DNA from: Actinobacteria bacterium IMCC25003 | GTDB taxonomy: Bacteria; Actinomycetota; Actinomycetes; Nanopelagicales; Nanopelagicaceae | Length of the DNA stretch: 64,000 bases | Direction of reading: 5' to 3' | Assembly (NCBI GenBank): GCA_002284855.1 | Contig: CP015603.1 | Coordinates: 992,001-1,056,000 of the forward strand | Shown: positions 45,253-53,550 of the stretch, one piece after another | How the letters are laid out: every line of letters starts with the position of its first letter | How positions within the stretch are numbered: the first letter of the stretch is position 1 | The notes under the pieces: model-generated | What the model was told of the DNA's origin: nothing | Seen by the model: the letters and a program-made list of their open reading frames with translations, nothing else | Databases searched by the model: none | Program-made: the position numbers and the translations under genes

Positions 45253-46338
45253 GTGGATAAAGAGGTTATGAAGAGCGCATCTGAGGTGCGCGATGCCGTG
45301 AAAGGCGAACTCACCCACTATCTCGCCGAACAACGCGACTATCTCACCAGCATCGCATCTGAATTAGTTCCGGTCTGCGATGCCCTTGAAGATTATCTCC
45401 TCGAAGGTGGCAAGCGACTTCGCCCACTCTTTGCCTATGCCGGATTTATGGCTGCAGGTTCGACTCCCTCTCGCACCGATATCCGTGCGATGGCGAGCCT
45501 CGAACTCTTGCAAGCATGCGCACTGATTCACGATGACTTAATGGATGGATCCGATACGCGTCGCGGAAAGCCGGCCATCCATCGCCACTTTGAAAATCTT
45601 CATCGCCAAGGATCTATGGCAGGGCTCGCAGAGCAATTTGGTGAAGCAGCAGCAGTTTTGCTCGGCGACCTTGCTCTTGTCTGGTCAGATCACATGTTGC
45701 ATAACAGCGGTCTCTCACATGAATCACTTACTGCTGCACTTCGTATCCACGATGAGATGCGCATTGAACTTATGGCTGGCCAATATCTCGATGTCCGCGA
45801 AGCAGGCGAACGCGAACATAGCGTCGAACGTTCACTTCGAATTGCGCGTTACAAATCAGGTAAGTACACCATCGAACGCCCGCTGCATTTAGGTGCTGTT
45901 ATTGCTCGTCCAACAGCGACTGAACATTCGGAACTTCTCAATGTCTTATCTGCATACGGCCTTCCACTCGGTGAAGCTTTCCAATTGCGCGATGACATGC
46001 TCGGCATCTTCGGAGATCCTGAAACCACAGGAAAGCCGGCCGGCGATGACCTGCGAGAAGGTAAGCGCACTGTGCTGATGGCGATGACGATGGAGAAGGC
46101 AACGGAGGCTGCGCGCGCAGAACTTTCTGCCAATCTCGGAAAGCCAGACCTCTCCCCTGAAAAGATTGAGTCCCTTCGCGCACTCATTATCGATACCGGC
46201 GCAGTTGCCGATGTAGAAAAATTGATCGACCGCCTCGGCGAAGAATCAGTGGCCGCTGCAAACTCTGCAGCGATTTATGAAAAGGCACGTCCATTTCTCT
46301 TAGCTCTCGCTGAGACCGCAATCCGTAGGAGTTATTAA
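45253..46338 (+). CDS. crtE: Geranylgeranyl diphosphate synthase (polyprenyl synthase)
   Basis: Makes the C20 precursor for carotenoids from IPP and allylic diphosphates. It has 361 aa. The first aspartate-rich motif is DDLMD (94-98) in IHDDLMDGSDTRRG, and the second is LRDDMLGIFGD; GGKRLRPLFAYAG is the IPP-binding region. I prefer the GTG at 45253, 6 nt after the -10 box; the ATG at 45268 is possible, but its GAGG is only 2 nt away. The gene overlaps crtI by 1 bp. Chain length is inferred from the crtI-crtB context. Confidence 0.92.
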   Translation: MDKEVMKSASEVRDAVKGELTHYLAEQRDYLTSIASELVPVCDALEDYLLEGGKRLRPLFAYAGFMAAGSTPSRTDIRAMASLELLQACALIHDDLMDGSDTRRGKPAIHRHFENLHRQGSMAGLAEQFGEAAAVLLGDLALVWSDHMLHNSGLSHESLTAALRIHDEMRIELMAGQYLDVREAGEREHSVERSLRIARYKSGKYTIERPLHLGAVIARPTATEHSELLNVLSAYGLPLGEAFQLRDDMLGIFGDPETTGKPAGDDLREGKRTVLMAMTMEKATEAARAELSANLGKPDLSPEKIESLRALIIDTGAVADVEKLIDRLGEESVAAANSAAIYEKARPFLLALAETAIRRSY

Positions 46339-47822
46339 TGACAAGAACAGTTAAGGGACCCACAGATCACGTCGTCGTAGTCGGCGCAGGTCTGGGTGGA
46401 CTCAGCGCAGCGCTTCGCCTTGCAGGAGCTGGCCGCAAAGTCACTGTAATTGAACGTGAATCTGTACCAGGTGGACGTAACGGTCTTCTTAATAAAGATG
46501 GCTACTCATTCGATACAGGCCCAACCGTCTTAACAATGCCTTCTCTGATTCAAGATGCATTTAGTTGCGTCGGTGAAGATATGAAGGATTGGCTAGAACT
46601 CATGCCACTTTCACCTTTATATCGCGCCTTCTATGCCGATGGTTCGCAGATTGATGTCCATGCCAATACAGCGCAGATGGAAGAAGAGATTCGCGAGAAA
46701 GTTTCTCCTGAAGAAGCGCTGGGTTATCGTCGCTATGTTGAGTTTGTTACCAAGCTCTATAAGTACGAGATGCATGACTTCATCGATAAGAACATCGATT
46801 CACCGCTGAACCTCTTAACTCCTAACTTGGCTCGCCTTATTGCACTCGGTGGCTTTAGACATTTGCAGCCAAAGGTAAATCAATACCTTAAGGATCCACG
46901 CCTTCAGAAGGTGTATTCATTCCAGGCTATGTACGCCGGCGTTAGCCCACAGCAAGCCTTAGCGATTTACGCAGTGATTGCCTACATGGACTCCGTCAAC
47001 GGCGTCTTCTTCCCTAAGGGCGGAATGCATGCAGTTCCTCGCGCACTTGCAGCAGCTGCCCAAAAGCATGGCGTTGAATTTAAGTACAACACGACCGTAA
47101 CTGGACTTGATAAGCAGAACGGTCGCGTTAAGGCAGTCACAACAAATACCGGCGAACGCATTGAATGCGATGTCGTTGTGATGAACCCAGATCTACCGGT
47201 TGTATGGCGTGATTTACTGGGTAAGACACCGCTCAATATCAAGCGCCTGAACTACTCACCATCATGTGCAACTCTGCTCGTTGGTTCTTCTAAGAAGTAC
47301 GACCACATTGCTCACCACAATATTCACTTCGGTGAATCTTGGGATGGTGTCTTCGACGAGCTCATCAATAAGAAGGTCTTGATGACCGATCCATCTGTCT
47401 TGGTCACTGTTCCAACTCATGATGACCCAACACTTGCACCTGCTGGAAAGCAGTCGTATTACATCTTGTACCCAACACCGAACTTGGATGCAGATATCGA
47501 TTGGACTAAGCAGGCAAAGCCATATCGCGATCAGATGATTCAGACCCTCGAAGATCGTGGATATACAGGCTTTGGCGATGCCATTGAAACTGAAGTCATG
47601 ACTACTCCCCTTGATTGGCAAACTCAAGGAATGGAGCGCGGTGCACCATTTGCTAGCGCACATACCTTCTTCCAGACAGGTCCATTTAGACCACGCAATA
47701 TGGCGGCAGGATTTGAGAACGTTGTCTTTGCCGGCAGTGGAACACAACCTGGTGTCGGCGTTCCGATGGTTCTTATCTCAGGTCGCCTTGCTGCAGAACG
47801 CATTGTGGGTCCGGTTAAGTAA
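46338..47822 (+). CDS. crtI: Phytoene desaturase
   Basis: FAD-dependent enzyme that introduces the double bonds converting phytoene to neurosporene/lycopene, 494 aa. The FAD motif is VVVVGAGLGGLSAALRLAGAGRKVTVIE near residue 12, followed by the NGLLNKDGYSFDTGPTVLTMP signature; the C-terminal segment is NVVFAGSGTQPGVGVPMVLISGRLAAERI. It sits between crtE and crtB, with crtB starting on the next base after its stop, so the three form one unit. Confidence 0.94.
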   Translation: MTRTVKGPTDHVVVVGAGLGGLSAALRLAGAGRKVTVIERESVPGGRNGLLNKDGYSFDTGPTVLTMPSLIQDAFSCVGEDMKDWLELMPLSPLYRAFYADGSQIDVHANTAQMEEEIREKVSPEEALGYRRYVEFVTKLYKYEMHDFIDKNIDSPLNLLTPNLARLIALGGFRHLQPKVNQYLKDPRLQKVYSFQAMYAGVSPQQALAIYAVIAYMDSVNGVFFPKGGMHAVPRALAAAAQKHGVEFKYNTTVTGLDKQNGRVKAVTTNTGERIECDVVVMNPDLPVVWRDLLGKTPLNIKRLNYSPSCATLLVGSSKKYDHIAHHNIHFGESWDGVFDELINKKVLMTDPSVLVTVPTHDDPTLAPAGKQSYYILYPTPNLDADIDWTKQAKPYRDQMIQTLEDRGYTGFGDAIETEVMTTPLDWQTQGMERGAPFASAHTFFQTGPFRPRNMAAGFENVVFAGSGTQPGVGVPMVLISGRLAAERIVGPVK

Positions 47823-48701
47823 ATGGATGCCGCTCTTGCAGCATCGTATGAAGAGTGCAAACGACTTAACTCGTTGCACGGTAAGACTTATTACTTAGCA
47901 ACTCTTCTGCTGCCCAAGAATAAGCGTCCATACGTGCATGCTCTCTACGGCTTTGCTCGCTATGCCGATGAAATCGTTGATGACCTTTCCTCAACTCTTT
48001 CGCCTGCTGAGAAAGCAGATGCGCTGCGTACATGGAGCAGCGGAGTTCTTGCCGATCTCAAAGCAGGAACAAGCACTGATCACATCGGTCGGGCGCTCGT
48101 CGATACTGCTCGAAAGTTCGATATCCCCCACCAGCACTTTGTAGATTTCTTGCACTCCATGGAGATGGATCTGACCGTCACTGAATATCAGACATATGAC
48201 GATCTTCATGAATATGTCTATGGCTCTGCCGCAGTGATTGGCCTCGAGATGGTTCCGATCCTGGGCTACTCCGATGAACGCGCATATGAAGCTGCCAAGA
48301 AGCTCGGTATTGCATTTCAATTAGCTAACTTCATCCGCGATGTCAGTGAAGACCTCGATCGTGGCCGCGTCTACTTGCCACTGCAAGAACTCGCTCAATT
48401 CGGTGTTGACCGCGAGATGCTCGAACGCAGAGTCTTGACTCCAGAGATAGTCGCAGCCCTAAAGTTTCAAATCGCCCGTGTTCGTGAACTTCAGCGCGAA
48501 TCCGATATCGGTATTGGCTATCTGGATAAGGAATCTCGTCCATGTATTCGCGCAGCGAGCGAGCTGTATTGCGGCATTGTCGATGAAGTCGAAGCGATTG
48601 GCTACGACATCTTCAACAAGCGAGCCAAGACTTCAACTGCTCGCCGCGCACGTGTTGCAGGAGCTGCCTACATACAGGCAATTGCTGCACGTATTCGCTA
48701 A
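47823..48701 (+). CDS. crtB: Phytoene synthase
   Basis: Condenses two GGPP to phytoene, the committed carotenoid step. It is 292 aa with trans-isoprenyl diphosphate synthase fold; the two aspartate motifs are DEIVDD (49-54) in ALYGFARYADEIVDD and DVSEDLDRGRVYLP near residue 173, with QLANFIRDV preceding. The ATG directly follows the crtI stop (TAA-ATG). No lycopene cyclase follows it; the next element is a TPP riboswitch. Confidence 0.95.
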   Translation: MDAALAASYEECKRLNSLHGKTYYLATLLLPKNKRPYVHALYGFARYADEIVDDLSSTLSPAEKADALRTWSSGVLADLKAGTSTDHIGRALVDTARKFDIPHQHFVDFLHSMEMDLTVTEYQTYDDLHEYVYGSAAVIGLEMVPILGYSDERAYEAAKKLGIAFQLANFIRDVSEDLDRGRVYLPLQELAQFGVDREMLERRVLTPEIVAALKFQIARVRELQRESDIGIGYLDKESRPCIRAASELYCGIVDEVEAIGYDIFNKRAKTSTARRARVAGAAYIQAIAARIR

Positions 48702-48710
48702 AGTTATAGC

Positions 48711-48796
48711 TAACGGGAGCCAAGGTGGCTGAGAGGACTTCTTAGAAGTCGACCGTCTGACTGGTCCGGTAATGCGGATCTAGAAATGAGGAATAC
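48711..48796 (+). ncRNA. TPP riboswitch (THI element)
   Basis: The conserved core appears in order: GGCTGAGAGG at 48726-48735, a P3 hairpin GACTTC-TTA-GAAGTC (48736-48750), then CTGACTGGTCCGGTAATGCGG, the variant of the CTGATCTGGATAATGC pyrophosphate-binding half, ending at GATCTAGAAATGAGG. The last bases include the GAGGAA ribosome site of the next gene, so control is probably translational. It is somewhat divergent from consensus. Confidence 0.87.
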
Positions 48797-49387
48797 GTGT
48801 TTTCCACTTTTTTTACTGCCTGGGGTTATGAAGTCTCCTATCTCGAATTTGTTGCATCAGTTGTTTCTTTTGTTGGAGTTGCCCTTGGTATCACTGCAAA
48901 ACGCATTACCTGGCCTTGGTGGGCTTTGAGTAGCGTCTTGTATGGAATCTTCTTTCTGCAGTACAAGCTCTATGCAAGCGCTGCACTGCAATTGGTATTT
49001 ATCGCAGCTGCAGTTGCTGGGTGGTATGGATGGGAACCAACCGGAGCTAAGCCAGGACCATTTAAGAATAAGTACCGCCTCTACACAATTGCCGCAATTC
49101 TTATTGCAACACTTGCACTGGGTCCAGTGTTGAAGTCGTTAGGTGCTGCATCAACATATGTCGATGCCATTCTCTTCTTTGGCTCACTCGCTGCGCAGGT
49201 ATTGATGGTCTACGAAAAGTACGACAGCTGGCCAATGTGGCTCGTGGTCGATGCCGGATACACAGCGCTCTATGCATCACAGGGGTTACTCTTTACAACG
49301 CTGCTCTATGTGGCATTTACAGCGATGGCGGCGATGGGATGGAGCACTTGGTATGGATCTCATAGACGCGCTCTCCGATCTCTGTAA
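48797..49387 (+). CDS. pnuT: PnuC-family transporter, probably thiamine (PnuT-like)
   Basis: A 196-aa membrane protein with about seven helices. ITWPWWALSSVLYGIFFLQYKLYASAALQLVFIAAAVAGWYGW and SWPMWLVVDAGYTALYASQGLLFTTLLYVAF carry the Trp-rich PnuC signature. Family members facilitate diffusion of nicotinamide riboside, riboflavin or thiamine, with trapping by an intracellular kinase. The TPP riboswitch directly upstream points to thiamine or a thiamine precursor. The start is GTG at 48797 after GAGGAA. It overlaps the kinase gene by 35 bp. Confidence 0.88.
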   Translation: MFSTFFTAWGYEVSYLEFVASVVSFVGVALGITAKRITWPWWALSSVLYGIFFLQYKLYASAALQLVFIAAAVAGWYGWEPTGAKPGPFKNKYRLYTIAAILIATLALGPVLKSLGAASTYVDAILFFGSLAAQVLMVYEKYDSWPMWLVVDAGYTALYASQGLLFTTLLYVAFTAMAAMGWSTWYGSHRRALRSL

Positions 49388-49889
49388 AGACATCACACAA
49401 CCCATCATCGCAATCGATGGGCCAGCAGGTGCTGGAAAGACGACTCTTGCTCATGACATCAAGCTCGCACTAGCTCAGCGCTATTCGATCACCGAAATAC
49501 ATATGGATGACTTATATGACGGTTGGGATAACGCACTCACTTCACAGCTCAGCGATGTTCTAGTAAATCTGGTCTCTGCACACAAGAACTCGCAGCCCAT
49601 CTCGATATCTACCTACAACTGGCATGAAGCTGCATTTAATCCAGCGACAGAGTTAGAAAAATCGGAACTTCTCATCCTCGAAGGTGTGGGCAGCGGGCAG
49701 ATGGCTATCCGAGATTCACTCGCCGCTTTGATCTGGATTGATATCGAGGATTCGCAAGGTATGGCGCGGGTTATAGAACGTGATGGAAATGAAATTGAGA
49801 ATCAGATGAGAAAGTGGCTTTCCACACAAGAGCAACATTTTCGCGACGAGGGCACGCAGAACGCCGCTGATTTCGTACTGACTACCTAG
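49353..49889 (+). CDS. P-loop kinase of the uridine-kinase/NRK-like group
   Basis: A 178-aa protein with Walker A GPAGAGKTT at 23-31, a lid/substrate segment HMDDLYDGWDN and a Walker B-like LLILEGVGSG. The fold group includes uridine kinase, pantothenate kinase and nicotinamide riboside kinase. It overlaps the PnuC-type transporter by 35 bp, and the TPP riboswitch should govern both. I infer that it phosphorylates and traps the imported molecule (thiamine or an analogue), but the substrate is not shown by sequence. I chose the ATG at 49353 because the P-loop then begins at the normal distance; a longer reading would run through transporter codons. Confidence 0.8.
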   Translation: MDLIDALSDLCKDITQPIIAIDGPAGAGKTTLAHDIKLALAQRYSITEIHMDDLYDGWDNALTSQLSDVLVNLVSAHKNSQPISISTYNWHEAAFNPATELEKSELLILEGVGSGQMAIRDSLAALIWIDIEDSQGMARVIERDGNEIENQMRKWLSTQEQHFRDEGTQNAADFVLTT

Positions 49890-49892
49890 AAT
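49887..49892 (+). promoter_or_regulatory. -10 box of the PASTA kinase gene (leaderless)
   Basis: TAGAAT followed by 7 nt and ATG at 49900. Its first three bases are the stop codon of the upstream kinase gene. It is the same box and spacing as at hisD. Confidence 0.5.
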
Positions 49893-49899
49893 TCGGGTC

Positions 49900-51798
49900 A
49901 TGTCTGACCTGACCGGCGAGCTTATCGATGGGCGCTACCAACTCATCCGCCAGATGGCCACCGGCGGAATGGCGAGCATCTATGAGGCTCTCGATACTCG
50001 CCTCGATCGCAAAGTTGCGGTCAAGATCATGCACTCACATTTGGCACAGGATGAACAATTTGTAGAGCGTTTTATCCGTGAAGCAAAAGCTGCGGCAGCA
50101 CTCTCGCATCCCAATATCGTCGCAGTACAAGATCAAGGATGGAATCAGAACGGCACTCCTGCCATCTTCTTAGTGATGGAGATGATCGAAGGCCACACCT
50201 TGCGCGAATATCTCAATGAGCAAGGAAGTCTCTCCGTTAAAGATGGAATTAAGTTTTTACTCCCCGTGATGAGCGCACTCTCTGCAGCTCATAAAATCGG
50301 AATTGTTCACCGTGATCTCAAGCCAGAAAATATCTTGATCTCTAAAGAAGGAAGGATCAAGATTGCTGACTTCGGTCTGGCGAAAGGTCCGCTTCTTGGC
50401 GGCACGATGACCGCCGAATCCAGCGTCATTTTGGGAAGCGTTTCCTATCTCTCCCCCGAACAAGTTCAGCGCGGCGTCGCAGATTCACGTAGCGATATCT
50501 ACTCCATCGGTATCACCGCCTTTGAGATGTTTACCGGCAAGAAGCCCTTCGAAGGTGATGCTCCTATTCAAATTGCCTATATGCATGTCAACAATCGGGT
50601 GCCGAAGATTAGCTCTGTCGTTGCAGGCATTCCCGAACAACTCGATGATCTGATCTATCGTGCAACGAGTTCTAATCCAGATGAACGCCCACGCGATGCC
50701 ACTGTCTTTCACGAAGAGCTATCGCGCATTAATCAGATTTTGAGCCCTAAAGAGAATCAACTCAGCCTCGAACTTGATATTCCCATCGAACCGATGAGAC
50801 CAAAACCATCCCGCAAATCTCTGCGATCAAAGGTAAAAGAATTGACACAAAGCATCCCCACTCCGGCCCCTCGTGAAACAACGGAGGAGGTGCGAAAGCG
50901 TAAGAAGGCGAGTAAGCGCGTACGACGAAATCGAAAGATTGCACTCGCCATGGCTGTCATCGTGGGAATTGTCGGTTGGTATGTACTTGTTGGACCAGGC
51001 TCACGTGTTGTCGTGCCATCTACTGTCGGTGCATCTCAGACCGAGGTAAGTGCAGCGCTCGATCCGCTGGGTCTGACATCCATGGTTCTCGAAAAACAAT
51101 TTAGTGAAGAGATTCCTGAAGGCCATGTCATTCAATCAATCCCCGAAGGTGGCGGTCGCATTGATCAAGGTGGCACAGTAAAGCTCGTTATATCTAAGGG
51201 GCCAGAGCGATTTGTTCTCCCATCCGTCGCAGGACTCACTCCAGAAGCTGCACAGAATCTGATCGCAAAATTACCGCTAGTGATTCAACCTCTCGCTGAA
51301 GAATTTAGTACAACTGTTCCCAAGGGATATGTCATTGATTCGAATCCACCGACAGGTGAAAAGGTGAAACGCGGCTCTTCAGTCATCATTCGAGTCTCTA
51401 AGGGAATTGAACAGATTGCTCTTGCATCGTATGTAGGTAAGAGTTCAGATCAAGCGCTTAACGAATTGCAGGATGCGGGCTTTGCTGTGACATCCACATA
51501 CGAGTACAGTGAAACGCGTCTTGCTGGCGAGGTTGTTTCTCAGAAGCCTGCAGGTGGTGGCACAGCAGATAAGGGCGCGAAGGTTGCACTCGTGATCTCA
51601 AAGGGAACTGCATATGCCTATATCCCTAACCTCTTCTCAATTGATGAGGCTAAGGCAGTTCAGGCGCTGAAAGATCTCGACCTCAAAGTTGTCGTAAAGA
51701 AGATTGGCAAGAAGGCAGTGAAGAAGGTGACAAGCGTTTCACCAAAGGTCGGAAGCAAGGTAAAACGTGGCAGTACTGTGACCATCACAGTAGGGTAG
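49900..51798 (+). CDS. PknB-like Ser/Thr protein kinase with four PASTA repeats
   Basis: Membrane sensor kinase of 632 aa. The cytoplasmic kinase domain (about 10-275) has the ATP-binding lysine K42 in VAVKIM, catalytic HRDLKPEN (137-144) and DFG (157-159). A basic linker with a KKASKRVRRNRK stop-transfer region precedes one membrane helix (about 347-366). Four PASTA repeats of about 65-70 residues follow, each ending VKLVISKG, VIIRVSKG, VALVISKG and VTITVG. PASTA domains bind peptidoglycan or lipid II, so it probably couples wall state to division. It starts a run with nfo 4 bp downstream. Confidence 0.95.
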   Translation: MSDLTGELIDGRYQLIRQMATGGMASIYEALDTRLDRKVAVKIMHSHLAQDEQFVERFIREAKAAAALSHPNIVAVQDQGWNQNGTPAIFLVMEMIEGHTLREYLNEQGSLSVKDGIKFLLPVMSALSAAHKIGIVHRDLKPENILISKEGRIKIADFGLAKGPLLGGTMTAESSVILGSVSYLSPEQVQRGVADSRSDIYSIGITAFEMFTGKKPFEGDAPIQIAYMHVNNRVPKISSVVAGIPEQLDDLIYRATSSNPDERPRDATVFHEELSRINQILSPKENQLSLELDIPIEPMRPKPSRKSLRSKVKELTQSIPTPAPRETTEEVRKRKKASKRVRRNRKIALAMAVIVGIVGWYVLVGPGSRVVVPSTVGASQTEVSAALDPLGLTSMVLEKQFSEEIPEGHVIQSIPEGGGRIDQGGTVKLVISKGPERFVLPSVAGLTPEAAQNLIAKLPLVIQPLAEEFSTTVPKGYVIDSNPPTGEKVKRGSSVIIRVSKGIEQIALASYVGKSSDQALNELQDAGFAVTSTYEYSETRLAGEVVSQKPAGGGTADKGAKVALVISKGTAYAYIPNLFSIDEAKAVQALKDLDLKVVVKKIGKKAVKKVTSVSPKVGSKVKRGSTVTITVG

Positions 51799-51802
51799 GC
51801 AG

Positions 51803-52675
51803 ATGTCTCCTGCAGCTAAAGCCATAAAGAAACCACGTATTGGTGCTCATACTCCAACATCCGGAGGCATGGCTAAACGTTCCATCGCCTATGCAGAACT
51901 GACTCAAGCCGAAGCAATTCAAGTCTTTACCTCTAATCCGCGTGGTTGGGCGATGCCAGAGACCAACCATGAAGCTGATGCGCTCTTTCGCGAAAAGGCT
52001 GAAGCTCTTGATATTGAAACGTATGTGCACGCGCCATTTCTTATCAACTTAGGTTCGCCCACTGAAGATACCTACAAGAATTCATTGGCATCGACTGCTT
52101 ACTCACTCAAGCGAGGACAAGAAATCGGAGCGCTCGGAGTTGTTGTTCATACAGGATCTGCCGTCAAAGAAGATAATGTTGATAAGGCATGGGCTCAAAT
52201 CAAAAAGGGTGTCATGCCAATTCTGGAAGCGCTCGATGATGATGCGCCCTACCTTCTTCTGGAACCAACTGCAGGACAAGGACAATCACTGGTTAAGCGC
52301 CTAGAAGATTTAGAGAACTACCTCAAAGCACTTGAGTACCACCCTAAAGTCGGCATCTGTCTCGATACTTGCCACGTCTTTGCAGCCGGTCACGACATCG
52401 CAAAGAAGGGCGGAATGAAGGAGACTCTCGATCTCCTCGTTCAAGTTGCCGGGATCGAACGTATTCAACTTATTCACGCCAACGATTCGATGGATGTATG
52501 CGGTGCTCTTAAAGATCGCCACCAAAATATCGGCAAGGGCTTCATCGGTGTCGATCCATTCGCAGAGCTCTTAAAGCACCCAGCTGTTGCAAATGCGCCG
52601 CTCATTCTTGAAACACCTGGCATGGAACCTGAACATGGCGAGGAAATTGCACTCTTAAAGAAGCTGCGTGGATGA
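51803..52675 (+). CDS. nfo: Endonuclease IV (AP endonuclease)
   Basis: Zinc-dependent apurinic/apyrimidinic endonuclease of base excision repair, 290 aa. The TIM-barrel metal motifs are visible: IGAHTPTSGG near the start, VVVHTGSA, LLLEPTAGQG, GICLDTCHVFAAGHD, LIHANDS, RHQNIGKG and LILETPG near the end. It follows the PASTA kinase by 4 bp and overlaps the next gene by 4 bp. The N-terminus is slightly extended and basic (MSPAAKAIKKPR). Confidence 0.94.
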   Translation: MSPAAKAIKKPRIGAHTPTSGGMAKRSIAYAELTQAEAIQVFTSNPRGWAMPETNHEADALFREKAEALDIETYVHAPFLINLGSPTEDTYKNSLASTAYSLKRGQEIGALGVVVHTGSAVKEDNVDKAWAQIKKGVMPILEALDDDAPYLLLEPTAGQGQSLVKRLEDLENYLKALEYHPKVGICLDTCHVFAAGHDIAKKGGMKETLDLLVQVAGIERIQLIHANDSMDVCGALKDRHQNIGKGFIGVDPFAELLKHPAVANAPLILETPGMEPEHGEEIALLKKLRG

Positions 52676-53547
52676 GTTCTTCGCACGCGCTCAAGATTCG
52701 CCTCGCCCCCTGGGCACTTCTCTCTGTATCTGCTGCGTGGGGAATGGCCTTTGTTGTCATGAAAGATGCCATCGAACGACAGAGCGTCAATAACTTTCTC
52801 TTCACTCGTTTTGTTGTTGCAGTCGTAGTCATGATTGCCTTGAGGCCACAAGTTCTCAAACAATTTGATCGCAATCTCATTCTGCGCGCAGGTGCAGCTG
52901 GAATATTTCTAGGCCTTGGTTATATCTTTCAAACTCTCGGACTAGCACGCACGGGCGCTGCCGTTACCGGTTTCGTTACAGGGCTATACGTTGTATTCAC
53001 GCCTCTTCTTGCTTACTACTTCCTTAAAGAGAAAATCACCAAAGTAATTTGGGGCTGCGTGGTCCTTGCGACTGTTGGACTAGGACTTCTCTCTATCCAT
53101 GGATTCTCTGTCGGAATCGGCGAGATGCTTGTTCTTGCAAGCGCCTTCTTCTTTGCAGCACACATCATCGCTCTCGGTAAATGGTCATCGGGCCGCGATG
53201 CCTATGCCATGACAGTTGTGCAACTTGCCACGTGCGGACTTCTATCGGGAGTTGCATCAATTCCTGGTGGTTACTCAGCTCCACCAGATTCTGGAGTGTG
53301 GGGCGTTGTCGTATTTACCGCTGTTATTTGTACTGCCGTTGCCTTCGTCGTGCAGACCTGGTCACAGGCGCATATGACTACTTCAAAGGTTGCAGTGATT
53401 TTGACGATGGAAGTTGTCTTTGCCGCTCTCTTTGCAGTCATCTTCGGTGGTGAACACTTGACTCTGCAAGCTACCCTTGGTGGTCTCATGGTGCTGATTG
53501 CCATGTTCGTCATAGTTCTTAAAGAGAATGAAGAAGTGGAGAATTAA
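52672..53547 (+). CDS. DMT/EamA-family permease
   Basis: A 291-aa membrane protein with ten helices formed by two EamA repeats. WALLSVSAAWGMAFVVMKDAIE opens repeat 1, and TGAAVTGFVTGLYVVFTPLLAYYFLKEKI is the conserved helix pair. The second repeat ends with VAVILTMEVVFAALFAVIFGGEHL. The family exports amino acids, nucleobases or metabolites; no substrate can be named. It overlaps nfo by 4 bp and lies 3 bp before ltaE, so an amino-acid link is possible but speculative. Confidence 0.87.
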   Translation: MSSSHALKIRLAPWALLSVSAAWGMAFVVMKDAIERQSVNNFLFTRFVVAVVVMIALRPQVLKQFDRNLILRAGAAGIFLGLGYIFQTLGLARTGAAVTGFVTGLYVVFTPLLAYYFLKEKITKVIWGCVVLATVGLGLLSIHGFSVGIGEMLVLASAFFFAAHIIALGKWSSGRDAYAMTVVQLATCGLLSGVASIPGGYSAPPDSGVWGVVVFTAVICTAVAFVVQTWSQAHMTTSKVAVILTMEVVFAALFAVIFGGEHLTLQATLGGLMVLIAMFVIVLKENEEVEN

Positions 53548-53550
53548 GCC

